A stretch of DNA of 64,000 nucleotides, from contig NZ_PYGA01000012.1 in assembly GCF_003014485.1 (NCBI RefSeq), positions 124,001-188,000 on the forward strand, written 5' to 3'. Below the pieces are notes generated by a model, which saw nothing but the letters and a program-made list of their open reading frames with translations, had not been told where the DNA came from and did not search any database. The DNA is from Murinocardiopsis flavida (GTDB taxonomy: Bacteria; Actinomycetota; Actinomycetes; Streptosporangiales; Streptosporangiaceae). Below are positions 52,368 through 60,593 of this stretch, piece after piece; position 1 is the stretch's first letter; the number at the start of each line of letters is the position of its first letter. Both the position numbers and the translations under genes were made by a program.

Positions 52368-53171
52368 ATGGGCAGCAGCAACAGCGGCGAGTACGGCATC
52401 ACCCGCGTCATGGAGCAGCTGTGGGGCCTCACCGAGGCCCCGCGCAAGGGCCCGCGGCCCACTGTCCACCTCGCGCAGATCATCGACGCCGCCATCGGGA
52501 TCGCCGATGCGGACGGCTACTCCGCGGTCTCGATGAGCCGCGTCGCCAAGCAGATCGGCGTCACCACCATGGCGCTGTACCGGCACGTCGAGAGCAAGGA
52601 CGACCTGCTCGCCCTGATGGTCGACGCGGTCACGGGCCGGATGCCGCAGCCGGCCGACCTCGGCGGCGGCGCCCCCGGCCCCGGCTGGCGCGACGGCCTC
52701 GACACCTGGTGCCGCGAGTACCTGGCACTCCTGCTGCGGCACCCCTGGACCTTGCACATCAACGCCAAGGGGCCCCCGCTCGCCCCCAACCACCTGCGCT
52801 GGCTGGACGCCGGCCTGAAGGTGCTCGAACCCACCCGGCTGTCAGAGACCGAGAAGCTCGGCGTCATCCTCACCCTGCACAACTACGTGCAGGGCACCGC
52901 CAAGCTGCACGTCGACTTCAGCGGCTACGGCGACGGCGACCCCGCAGAGGTCTCCGACATCAACAGGGACTACGAGGGCTTCCTCCAGCGGCTGATCACC
53001 GCCGACCGCTTCCCCAGCCTCTCCACCGCCGTGCAGGCCGGCGCGTTCTCCGTGGCCGACTCCACCGCAGAGGAGGACGCCGAATACGACCTCTCCTTCA
53101 GCCTCGGCCTCCTCCTCGACGGGGTACAGCGCCTCGTCGAAGCCCGCGCCCGCGAAGCCGACGCCGGGTAG
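52368..53171 (+). CDS. TetR-family regulator of the Drr-type exporter
   Basis: A regulator of about 267 residues with an extended N-terminus before the helix-turn-helix: IGIADADGYSAVSMSRVAKQ and GVTTMALYRHVESKDDLL. The C-terminal domain is of the TetR_C (tetracycline repressor-like) type (WREYLALLLRHPW-like stretch, LHNYVQGTAKLHVDFS). The ATG at 52368 has AAGG upstream; a GTG two codons earlier is possible. The divergent exporter and the shared inverted repeat make it the likely local repressor, released by the exported compound. Confidence 0.9.
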   Translation: MGSSNSGEYGITRVMEQLWGLTEAPRKGPRPTVHLAQIIDAAIGIADADGYSAVSMSRVAKQIGVTTMALYRHVESKDDLLALMVDAVTGRMPQPADLGGGAPGPGWRDGLDTWCREYLALLLRHPWTLHINAKGPPLAPNHLRWLDAGLKVLEPTRLSETEKLGVILTLHNYVQGTAKLHVDFSGYGDGDPAEVSDINRDYEGFLQRLITADRFPSLSTAVQAGAFSVADSTAEEDAEYDLSFSLGLLLDGVQRLVEARAREADAG

Positions 53172-53184
53172 CCCGGCGGGCCCC

Positions 53185-53206
53185 GCGGGCCGGCCGCCCG
53201 GCCCGC
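53185..53206. terminator. Hairpin between convergent TetR and SRPBCC genes
   Basis: GCGGGCCGG and CCGGCCCGC form a 9-bp stem with a CCGC loop, 14 nt after the TetR stop and 17 nt before the SRPBCC stop. Confidence 0.65.
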
Positions 53207-53222
53207 ACCGGGACGGGCCGTG

Positions 53223-53669
53223 TCAGTCGCACTCCGCCTCGACGTGGGCGCGCAGCAGATGCAGGCCGTTCTCCCAGCCCTGGGCCGCGGCGGCCGCGTA
53301 CTCGGCCTGCTCCTTCTCGGGCATGTCGAGGTCGCGGATCCCGCTCTCCTCGACGCGCAGCCGCACCCCGCTGCCCTTGGGCAGCAGGGTGAACTCGACA
53401 AGGGTCGACCCGCTCGGCGCCGGTGCCGCACCGGGGAAGGCCGCCAGCCGGTAGGAGAAGAACGCCTCGGGTTCGACCGCCACGACCCGGCCGTGGAAGT
53501 CGCCGTGCTCGGCCCACCGGAACACGAGGGAGCCGCCGTCCCGTGCCGTGATCTCGGCGCCGTCGAAGGCGTACCACCGGGCGACTTGGTCGCCCTCTGT
53601 GAGGGCGGCCCACACCCGGTGCACCGGGGCCGCCACCACGATCTCGTGATCCAACCGGTCGGGGAGCAT
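53223..53669 (-). CDS. SRPBCC/AHSA1-type protein
   Basis: A 148-residue protein from an ATG with GAGGAGG 8 nt upstream. The START/Bet v1-like pattern is clear: HEIVVAAPVHRVWAALTEGD, ARWYAFDGAEI, GGSLVFRWAEHGDFHGRVV, GSTLVEFTLLPKGSGVRLRV and a final amphipathic helix (GWENGLHLLRAHVEAECD). These proteins hold hydrophobic ligands; no enzyme motif is present. It stands alone, convergent with the TetR gene. The role is unknown. Confidence 0.85.
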   Translation of the reverse strand: MLPDRLDHEIVVAAPVHRVWAALTEGDQVARWYAFDGAEITARDGGSLVFRWAEHGDFHGRVVAVEPEAFFSYRLAAFPGAAPAPSGSTLVEFTLLPKGSGVRLRVEESGIRDLDMPEKEQAEYAAAAAQGWENGLHLLRAHVEAECD

Positions 53670-54199
53670 CGGCCCCGCCTCCTCGCCGTCGCCCGTGGGG
53701 AGGACGCGCGCGGCCCGGCCGCCGCGCACACGCGTCCGCTACGCCAGCTACCCGGCACACCGGCGCGCAACCCGAATCGGCGCTCAGTCCGGCAGCCGCG
53801 CCTGGTGGACCAGGATCGCCGCCGGCGCACCGCGCCGCCCGCACCGGTCCGTTGTCGGCCGCCTCGGAGCGGTGACGGCCGGACGAGGCGGGCGAGGGAC
53901 AGGTTCCGACATGGCCGGACATGGCCGTTGCGGACGACATCACTTGTGGCGGCGGGCGCGCCGGGCCCACAATCGGTACTCCGAGAACCGGTTCCGGATC
54001 CGGTCCATCCAGCGCCGGCCCCTCAGGACGGCCGGGTGCCGTGACCCACCTGAGACGGGGGCACGTACGACTTTGAGATTCCGGCACAGCACACTCGGGA
54101 CACAATGGCAGAGGTCTCTCTCTGGTCCGAGAACGCGCGCGGCGCGCATGAGGGGGTACGCGGTCGGTGGTGGGCACCCCTGGGTCCGAAGGGCCGCCC
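53670..54199. promoter_or_regulatory. Non-coding region upstream of the PknG operon
   Basis: About 530 bases with no supported gene, becoming less GC-rich towards 53940-54120. It contains TTGTGG/CCACAA at about 53943-53973 and the palindrome GAACCGGTTC near 53986-53995. It should carry the promoter of the seven-gene operon that starts at 54200; no clear -35/-10 pair could be fixed by eye. Confidence 0.4.
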
Positions 54200-55480
54200 A
54201 TGGCACTTGACGCGATCGACCATGCCCTCGCCCGCGTCACCGGCGACCGCGAGCGCATCTCCATCAACCTCGTCGACCTCGACAACAACCAGGGCCACCA
54301 GTTCCTCAAGGGCGCCGCGCTCTCGGGCCGCACCGAGCAGCGCTGGGCCGCCGCAGCCGTCCACACCACCGAACTGTGGCAGGTGTTCGACGCCTACCGC
54401 AGGGTCGTGGAGCAGGCCACCGCGATGCGCGCCCAGATCAGCCGGCCCAGCCACGACGACCTCGCCGAACTCACCCGGCTCCTCACCGGCGAGTCCGTGG
54501 AGCTGCCCCGCGAGCAGAGCCGGTTCTCCCAACGCACCCTCCTCGACCCCACCGACGCCACCGAGCGGCTGACACTCGACAAAGCGGTGGCCCGCATGAC
54601 CACCGCCTACGACTCCGCCGTCGAGATGATCTCCGCTGCCGACTCCGCGTGGACGGTGCTCCTGCCGCGTTTGCAGGCCGTCGAGGAGGCCTGGGCCAGG
54701 GCCGAGACCCGGTACGGGGAGGTCGGGGTCGAGCACACGGGCCGCGACCGGTTGGCCGGCGAAATCGCCGCCCTCCGCGACTCCGTGCGCTCCGACCCGC
54801 TGTCGTTCCTCACCGAGTCCGGCCCGCAGCGCGGCGTGCCCGATCCCGCGCGGCTCGCCGAGTTCGACCGCCGCACCGCCGAGGCCGAGGAGCTGGCGGC
54901 GGAACTCACCGAGGCCGCCGCGCTCAAGGCCGACTTCGAGCCGCGGTTCGCCCTGCTCACCGGGTCCGTCGACGCGGCCGAGGCGGCGGCCCGGTCCGCC
55001 GTCGACACCCGCGCCCAGGTCGTCGCGAAGATCTCGGCTCCCGCGGCCGACCCCATCGGCGACCACTCCGCCGGTCTCCGCGCCCGCCTCGACGCCCTCG
55101 GCGGGCTGCGCGCCGAGGGCCGGTGGGGCGACCTCGCCGCGGCGATGGCCGACCTCCAGGCCGCGGCCGACACCGCGGCCGCGGCGGCGCACGCCGCGGA
55201 GCAGAGCGTCCTCGGCCTGCTGGGCCGCCGCAGCGAGCTCCGCGGGCGCCTCGACGCCTACAAGATCAAAGCGGTCCGGCTGGGCTGCGCCGAGGATCCC
55301 GAGGTCATCCGGCTGCACAGCGAGGCCCGCGACCTCCTCTGGAGCGCGCCGTGCGACCTCCGCGCGGCGACGAAGGTCCTGGCGCAGTACCAGCAGGCGA
55401 TCCAGAAACCCGGCGGATCCCACTCCGGCCCGGTGAACTCCGGCAACGGCCACGGCGACGGTCCCGGCGGCAGACCGTGA
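54200..55480 (+). CDS. Coiled-coil protein leading the PknG operon
   Basis: A 426-residue soluble protein from an ATG with GAAGGG upstream. It begins ALDAIDHALARVTGDRERIS and contains long Ala/Glu/Arg helices (about 135-330) that should form coiled coils, then a Gly/His-rich tail (SGNGHGDGPGGRP). No enzyme motif and no membrane segment are present. The helical body resembles a scaffold or filament-like protein. It lies 31 nt before pknG, so it is probably a partner of the kinase assembly. I do not recognise a named family. Confidence 0.7.
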   Translation: MALDAIDHALARVTGDRERISINLVDLDNNQGHQFLKGAALSGRTEQRWAAAAVHTTELWQVFDAYRRVVEQATAMRAQISRPSHDDLAELTRLLTGESVELPREQSRFSQRTLLDPTDATERLTLDKAVARMTTAYDSAVEMISAADSAWTVLLPRLQAVEEAWARAETRYGEVGVEHTGRDRLAGEIAALRDSVRSDPLSFLTESGPQRGVPDPARLAEFDRRTAEAEELAAELTEAAALKADFEPRFALLTGSVDAAEAAARSAVDTRAQVVAKISAPAADPIGDHSAGLRARLDALGGLRAEGRWGDLAAAMADLQAAADTAAAAAHAAEQSVLGLLGRRSELRGRLDAYKIKAVRLGCAEDPEVIRLHSEARDLLWSAPCDLRAATKVLAQYQQAIQKPGGSHSGPVNSGNGHGDGPGGRP

Positions 55481-55511
55481 ACCACGGCCCCAAGTACGGC
55501 GAGGCGAGATC

Positions 55512-58037
55512 ATGAACCAGTGCACCGACCCCGGGTGCTCCGGGACCATCGAGGACGGCTACTGCACCGCCTGCGGCATGGCTCCGTCGCCCCAGGCCCC
55601 GCAGCAGCCGGCCGGGCCGGCCGCACCCGGGCCGGCACCGCACCAGGCGGGCCCCCCTCCCGGCGGCCCGCACCCCGCGGGCCCGCAGGGCCCGCCGCCG
55701 CGGGGCCAGCACCGCGCGGCCCCGCCGCAGTACGGCGCGCCGCAGCAGCCGGCGCACCAGGCCGCCGGCCCCCCTGCCCCGGGCCGACACGGCTCCGGGC
55801 GCACCCCCTCGGGCCGCTCGCCGTCCGGCCGCACCCCCTCGGGCCGCTCGCCTTCGGGCCGCACCTTCTCCGGCCGCTCCGGTTCCGGCCGGTCGGTCAC
55901 CGGCAGCTCGCTGTCGGGGCGTTCGGTCTCCGGCGCGTTCATGACCGGCAGCACCCCCTCGGGGCGGGTGGGGTCCGCGCGGTCGGGGTCCTCGCGCGGC
56001 CTCCTCGGTATGGGCATGGTCCGGATCCCGCCGGTGCCCACCCGCGACCCGTCCGAAGCCCTCATGACCAACCCCGAGGTGCCCGAGAAGGACCGCTACT
56101 GCGGCAACTGCACCGAACCCGTCGGACGGTCCCGCGAAGGGCGCCCCGGGCGGGTCGACGGGTTCTGCCGCAACTGCGGCGCGGAGTTCTCCTTCACCCC
56201 CAAGCTCAAGCCCGGCGACCTCGTCGCCGGCCAGTACGAGGTCCTCGGCGCCATCGCCCACGGCGGCCTGGGCTGGATCTACCTGGCGCGCGACCGCAAC
56301 GTCAGCGACCGCTGGGTGGTCCTCAAGGGGCTCCTCAACACCGGCGACGCCGAGGCGCACAAGGCCGCCGCCGCCGAGCGGGCGTTCCTCGCCCAGGTCG
56401 AGCATCCCAACATCGTCAAGATCATCAACTTCGTGCAGCACCCCGACCCCAAGACCGGCACGCCCACCGGGCACATCGTCATGGAGTACGTCGGGGGCCG
56501 CTCCCTCAAGGAGCTCCTCTCCGACCGCCGCAAGGCCGACGGCGAGCACGCCCGGCTGCCGCTCGACCAGGTCATCGCCTACGGCCTGGAGTCCCTGCGC
56601 GCGCTCGGCTACCTGCACAGCAAGGGCCTGCTGTACTGCGACTTCAAGCCCGACAACATCATCCAGAGCGAAGAGCAGATAAAGCTGCTCGACCTCGGCG
56701 GCGTGCGCTCCGTCGACGACGCCGACAGCCCCGTCTACGCCACGCCCGGGTACCGGGTCCCCGAGGCCGAACTGCTCAACCCCGGGCCCACCATCAGCTT
56801 CGACCTCTACACCGTCGGCCGGTCGCTGGCCGTCCTCAGCTTTCCGTTCAGCTTCATGCGGGAGCACCCGCACACACTGCCGCCGCGCGAGTCGGTGCCG
56901 CTGCTGCAACTCCACGAGTCGTTCGACCGCTTCCTGCGGCGGTCCACCCACGCCGACATGGAGCGCCGCTTCCACGACTCCGCCGACATGGCCGAGCAGC
57001 TCACCGGCGTCCTTCGGGAGGTGCTGGCGACCATCGACGGCCAGCCCCGGCCGGCGGCGTCCGACCTGTTCGGCCCCGAGCACTTCGTCGCCCAGTCCGA
57101 CGACCCGGAGCACCTGCTGGCGACCCCCGACGACCTCACCCTCGCCACCACGCTGCCCATCCCGCTCACCGACGCCGACGACGCGTTCGCCGGGATGCTG
57201 TCGGGCTTCACCGGGCTGTCGGCCGAGGAGCTGGTGCGCCGCCTGCGCGCGGTGTCCAAGCCCACCACCGAGACCCGGCTGATGCTCACCCGCGCCCTCA
57301 TCTCCCTCGGCAACCCCGAGGAGGCCGCGGTGCCGCTCGACGAGGTCGAGCAGGCCCACCCCGGCGACTGGCGCACCTCCTGGTACCGCGCGCTCATCGC
57401 GCTGAGCGCCGGGGCCTTCGAGGAGGCCCACGACCGCTACCAGTACCTCTACGACCACCTGCCCGGCGAGGCCGCGCCCAAGCTGGGACTCGCCGCGGCC
57501 TGCTTCGGCCTCGGCAAACTCGACGAGGCCGCCCGCTACTACGGCCTGGTGTGGAACACCGACTACTCCTTCGTCAGCGCCGCGTTCGGCCTCGCCCGCG
57601 CCTGCCTGGCGCAGGGCGACCAGGCCGGTGCGGTCGACGTCCTCGACAGCGTCCCCGAACTGTCCAGCCTGTACCTGCCCGCGCAGATGGCGGCGATCGT
57701 GGCGCAGGTCGGCGGCGGCGTCGCGGGCTTCGACCCCGCCCGGCTCACGGAAGGCCACCTGCTCAACGCCGGGCGCCGCCTCGAACTCCTCGGGCTGCGC
57801 GGCGAGGCGCACAACAAGCTCGCCGCCGAGATCTGCGAGGCCGCGCTGCGCTGGACCGAGGCCGGCAACCGCGCCGCGCCCGGCACCGTGCTGCTGAACC
57901 GCCCGTTCACCGAGGACGGCCTCCGCCTCAACCTGGAGGACTCCTTCCGCGGGCTGGCCCGCTCAGCGGGCGACCTCGCCGAACGCAACGAGCTCATCGA
58001 CGAGGCCAACCGCCTGCGCCCGAGGACGTGGGTGTGA
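55512..58037 (+). CDS. pknG: PknG-type serine/threonine protein kinase
   Basis: A soluble eukaryotic-type kinase of 841 residues; mycobacterial PknG, about 750 residues, controls glutamate metabolism by phosphorylating GarA. An N-terminal zinc ribbon (C4, C9, C18, C21) is extra. A Ser/Thr-rich run of SGR units follows at 95-152, then the rubredoxin-like module (C197, C200, C219, C222). In the kinase domain the glycine loop is AHGGLG (249-254), the Lys is K272, the catalytic loop is YCDFKPDN (D377) and DLGG (394-397) stands for DFG, all as in PknG. The C-terminal half is TPR helices (GNPEEAAVPLDEVEQAHPGD). It overlaps the phosphatase gene by 3 nt. It is probably autophosphorylated in the SGR region (inference). 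Confidence 0.93.
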   Translation: MNQCTDPGCSGTIEDGYCTACGMAPSPQAPQQPAGPAAPGPAPHQAGPPPGGPHPAGPQGPPPRGQHRAAPPQYGAPQQPAHQAAGPPAPGRHGSGRTPSGRSPSGRTPSGRSPSGRTFSGRSGSGRSVTGSSLSGRSVSGAFMTGSTPSGRVGSARSGSSRGLLGMGMVRIPPVPTRDPSEALMTNPEVPEKDRYCGNCTEPVGRSREGRPGRVDGFCRNCGAEFSFTPKLKPGDLVAGQYEVLGAIAHGGLGWIYLARDRNVSDRWVVLKGLLNTGDAEAHKAAAAERAFLAQVEHPNIVKIINFVQHPDPKTGTPTGHIVMEYVGGRSLKELLSDRRKADGEHARLPLDQVIAYGLESLRALGYLHSKGLLYCDFKPDNIIQSEEQIKLLDLGGVRSVDDADSPVYATPGYRVPEAELLNPGPTISFDLYTVGRSLAVLSFPFSFMREHPHTLPPRESVPLLQLHESFDRFLRRSTHADMERRFHDSADMAEQLTGVLREVLATIDGQPRPAASDLFGPEHFVAQSDDPEHLLATPDDLTLATTLPIPLTDADDAFAGMLSGFTGLSAEELVRRLRAVSKPTTETRLMLTRALISLGNPEEAAVPLDEVEQAHPGDWRTSWYRALIALSAGAFEEAHDRYQYLYDHLPGEAAPKLGLAAACFGLGKLDEAARYYGLVWNTDYSFVSAAFGLARACLAQGDQAGAVDVLDSVPELSSLYLPAQMAAIVAQVGGGVAGFDPARLTEGHLLNAGRRLELLGLRGEAHNKLAAEICEAALRWTEAGNRAAPGTVLLNRPFTEDGLRLNLEDSFRGLARSAGDLAERNELIDEANRLRPRTWV
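55794..55967 (+). repeat. SGR-repeat segment within pknG
   Basis: Residues 95-152 repeat a five-residue unit (SGRTP, SGRSP, SGRTF and variants), and the DNA repeats a 30-bp-scale CCCTCGGGCCGC pattern. The segment is flexible, basic and dense in Ser/Thr, in the place where mycobacterial PknG carries its phosphorylated N-terminal tail. Confidence 0.7.
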
Positions 58038-59269
58038 TGGCGGAGCTCGCCTGCCCCGAATGCAGGGCCGAACTCTTCGACGGCGACACCTTCTGCGAAG
58101 CGTGCGGCAAGCGCCTCGACGGCAACGGCCCCGACGCGGGGGCGGCCCCGGCAGCGGGGTTCGGCGCCGCCAACGGGCACGGCACGGTCATCGCGCCCGC
58201 CCCCACCGGGCCCCCGGTGCGCAGCGGGTGCGCCTACTGCGGTGCGCGGGTCAGCGACGGCTACTGCGAGGGCTGCGGACTGTCGCAGCCGAGCGCCCGC
58301 GACCACGTCGAACTCCACCTCGACCTCGCCTCGGGCGCCAGCGACCGCGGCCGCAGGCACAAGAAGAACGAGGACTCCATGGCCATCGTCGGCGCCACCG
58401 CGCCCGACGGCGGTCCTCTGGTCGCGGCCGTGGTGTGCGACGGCGTCTCCTCGTCCCCCACCCCGGAGAACGCCTCCGAGCTGGGCGCCGACACCGGTGC
58501 CCGGGTCCTCGCCGCCGAGGTCGCGGCCGGGCAGGACCCCGCGCGCGCCACCCGCGCCGCGCTGACCGCAGCCGCCCAGGGGGTCGCCGGCCTCGCCACC
58601 TCGATGCGCAGCGCCCCGGCGTGCACCTACGTCTCGGCGCTCGTGGGCGCCGACGCCGGCAGCGGCGGCGACATCACCATCGGCTGGGTCGGCGACAGCC
58701 GCGCCTACTGGGTGCCGGGCACGGCCGACGGCGCGGCCCCCGGCGAGCGGCCCACCGCACCGGTCGCCCTCACCCGCGACGACTCCTGGGCCGAGCAGAT
58801 GGTCGCCGCCGGGGCGCTGACCGCTGAGGAGGCGCAGAACTCCGGCAACGCCCACGCCCTCATCGCGTGGCTCGGCGGCGACGCACCAGAGCTCGACGTC
58901 CACGTGTCCGCCATCGCGCCGCGCGGGCCCGGCTCGATCCTCGTGTGCAGCGACGGCCTGTGGAACTACTTCCCCGAGGCCGAGGACCTCGCGGCCGCCG
59001 TGCCCGACGCCGGAGCCGACCCGCTGGCCGCGGCGCGCACCTTCGTCCGGCTCGCCAACGAGGCCGGCGGGCACGACAACATCACCGTCGTCGTGATCCC
59101 GGTGCCGCTGCGCCCCCAGCCCGCCGCGGCGCACGGGGGCCCGCCGTCCGGGAAGGCGTTCTCCTTCGACCCGCCTGCCACCGGGCCCAGCACCGGCCAC
59201 GTCCAGCCAGAACCGGCCCAGTCGGCACCCGACCGGCCGCACTACCCAGGGAGCCCGAGCAATGAGTGA
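58037..59269 (+). CDS. PP2C-family protein phosphatase with two zinc ribbons
   Basis: Ser/Thr phosphatase expected to reverse the PknG signal; 410 residues. Two zinc ribbons come first (C6, C9, C20, C23 and C65, C68, C77, C80), joined by a Gly/Ala linker. The PP2C core has RHKKNEDS (D113), VVCDGVS (D135), GWVGDSRAYW, LVCSDGLWNYF and GHDNITVVVI, so the metal ligands are complete. The last 45 residues are a Pro/Gly-rich tail. It starts within the pknG stop (TGATG) and overlaps the VWA gene by 8 nt. It is cytosolic, with no membrane segment. Confidence 0.93.
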   Translation: MAELACPECRAELFDGDTFCEACGKRLDGNGPDAGAAPAAGFGAANGHGTVIAPAPTGPPVRSGCAYCGARVSDGYCEGCGLSQPSARDHVELHLDLASGASDRGRRHKKNEDSMAIVGATAPDGGPLVAAVVCDGVSSSPTPENASELGADTGARVLAAEVAAGQDPARATRAALTAAAQGVAGLATSMRSAPACTYVSALVGADAGSGGDITIGWVGDSRAYWVPGTADGAAPGERPTAPVALTRDDSWAEQMVAAGALTAEEAQNSGNAHALIAWLGGDAPELDVHVSAIAPRGPGSILVCSDGLWNYFPEAEDLAAAVPDAGADPLAAARTFVRLANEAGGHDNITVVVIPVPLRPQPAAAHGGPPSGKAFSFDPPATGPSTGHVQPEPAQSAPDRPHYPGSPSNE

Positions 59270-60569
59270 CCTGCCCGCCTTCACCGTGCACGTCGACCAG
59301 AACCGGCACCTGCCGCTCGGCAGCCGCGAGGTGCACGCCGTCGTGAGCGTCGAGGCGAGCGGCGGATCCGGCGGGGCCGCCGCCCACGCCCAGGCCGCCG
59401 AGGTGATCATCATCGACGCCTCGGGGTCCATGCACGGCGCGAAGATCGCCGCGGCGAAGCGCGCCGCGAAGGCCGCGGTCGACGCCCTGCGCGACGGCGT
59501 CCACTTCGCCATCGTCGCGGGGACCGACACCACGCAGATGATCTACCCGCCGCAGGAGCAGCTCGTCGAGGTGTCCGCCGCGACGCGCGAGGACGCCAAG
59601 GCCGCCATCGGCAGGCTCGACGCCTACGGCGGCACCACCATGGGGCCGTGGCTGAACCTCGCCGCGCGGATGTTCGAGCCGTTCCCGCAGGCCATCAAGC
59701 ACGCCATCCTGCTCACCGACGGCCAGAACCACGAGCTGACCTCGACCTTCGACCGCACCCTCGCGTACTGCGCCGGGCGCTTCGTGTGCGACTGCCGCGG
59801 CGTCGGCACCGACTGGAACGTCGAGGAGGTCCGCAAGATCTCCTCCGCGCTGCTCGGCACCGTCGACATCCTCAAACCCGAGGAGATGGAGGACGACTTC
59901 CGCGCCATGGCGGAGGCCGCCATGGGCAAGGCCGTCGCCGACGTCGCCCTCCGGGTGTGGACCCCGCAGAACGCCACCCTGCGGTTCGTCAAGCAGGTCG
60001 CGCCCACCGTCGAGGACCTCACCGCCAAGCGCACCGAATCCGGTGCGCAGGCCGGCGACTATCCCACCGGCTCCTGGGGCGACGAAGCCCGCGACTACCA
60101 CATCTGCGTGGAGGTGCCGGCCGGCGACCCCGGCCGCGAAATGCGCGCCGGGTGGGTGAAGCTCGTCGCCGGCGGCGCCGCGGAGACCGTCCTCGCCACC
60201 GGCAACATCCTCGCCGAGTGGACCGACGACGAAGCGAAGTCCACCCAGCTCAACCCGCGCGTGGCGCACTACACCGGCCAGGTCGAGCTCGCGGCGGCCA
60301 TCCAGGAGGGGCTGCGCGCACGCGACAACAACGACGAGCACACGGCGACCGCGCGGCTGGGCCGGGCCATGCAGCTCGCCGAGGAGTCCGGCAACGAGGG
60401 CACCGCACGACTGCTGCGCAAGGTCGTCGAGGTCGACAAGGAGAGCGGCACCGCACGGCTGAAGCGCAACGTCGACAAGGAAGACGAGATGTCGCTGAAC
60501 ACCAGGTCCACCCGGACCGTGGGTATCGGGGGACGCCGGGCCGCCGGGCCCGGCAACAACGCGGGCTGA
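59262..60569 (+). CDS. VWA-domain protein of the PknG operon
   Basis: A 435-residue cytosolic protein. The MIDAS motif is intact: IIIDASGSMHG (D52, S54, S56), the GGTTMGPW threonine and LLTDGQNH. The VWA domain covers about 45-220 and is followed by a beta-rich domain (MRAGWVKLVAGGAAETVL) and helices. The very C-terminus, after KEDEMSLNTRSTRTVGIGG, is a short Ser/Thr/Arg tail that could be a phosphosite read by an FHA domain (inference). It is linked by overlap to the phosphatase gene and lies 24 nt before the FHA gene. It is likely a metal-dependent adaptor. Confidence 0.88.
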   Translation: MSDLPAFTVHVDQNRHLPLGSREVHAVVSVEASGGSGGAAAHAQAAEVIIIDASGSMHGAKIAAAKRAAKAAVDALRDGVHFAIVAGTDTTQMIYPPQEQLVEVSAATREDAKAAIGRLDAYGGTTMGPWLNLAARMFEPFPQAIKHAILLTDGQNHELTSTFDRTLAYCAGRFVCDCRGVGTDWNVEEVRKISSALLGTVDILKPEEMEDDFRAMAEAAMGKAVADVALRVWTPQNATLRFVKQVAPTVEDLTAKRTESGAQAGDYPTGSWGDEARDYHICVEVPAGDPGREMRAGWVKLVAGGAAETVLATGNILAEWTDDEAKSTQLNPRVAHYTGQVELAAAIQEGLRARDNNDEHTATARLGRAMQLAEESGNEGTARLLRKVVEVDKESGTARLKRNVDKEDEMSLNTRSTRTVGIGGRRAAGPGNNAG

Positions 60570-60593
60570 TCCTGCTCTAGGAGGGGTCCTTTC

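Noticed and set aside
53695-54210. 171-codon plus-strand frame before the PknG operon
   Set aside because: Composition is Arg/Thr/Gly chance-like, with no start signal; the region is better seen as promoter DNA.
55794-55967. Repeat array as a CRISPR
   Set aside because: It is in frame within pknG, has no spacers and encodes regular SGR units.
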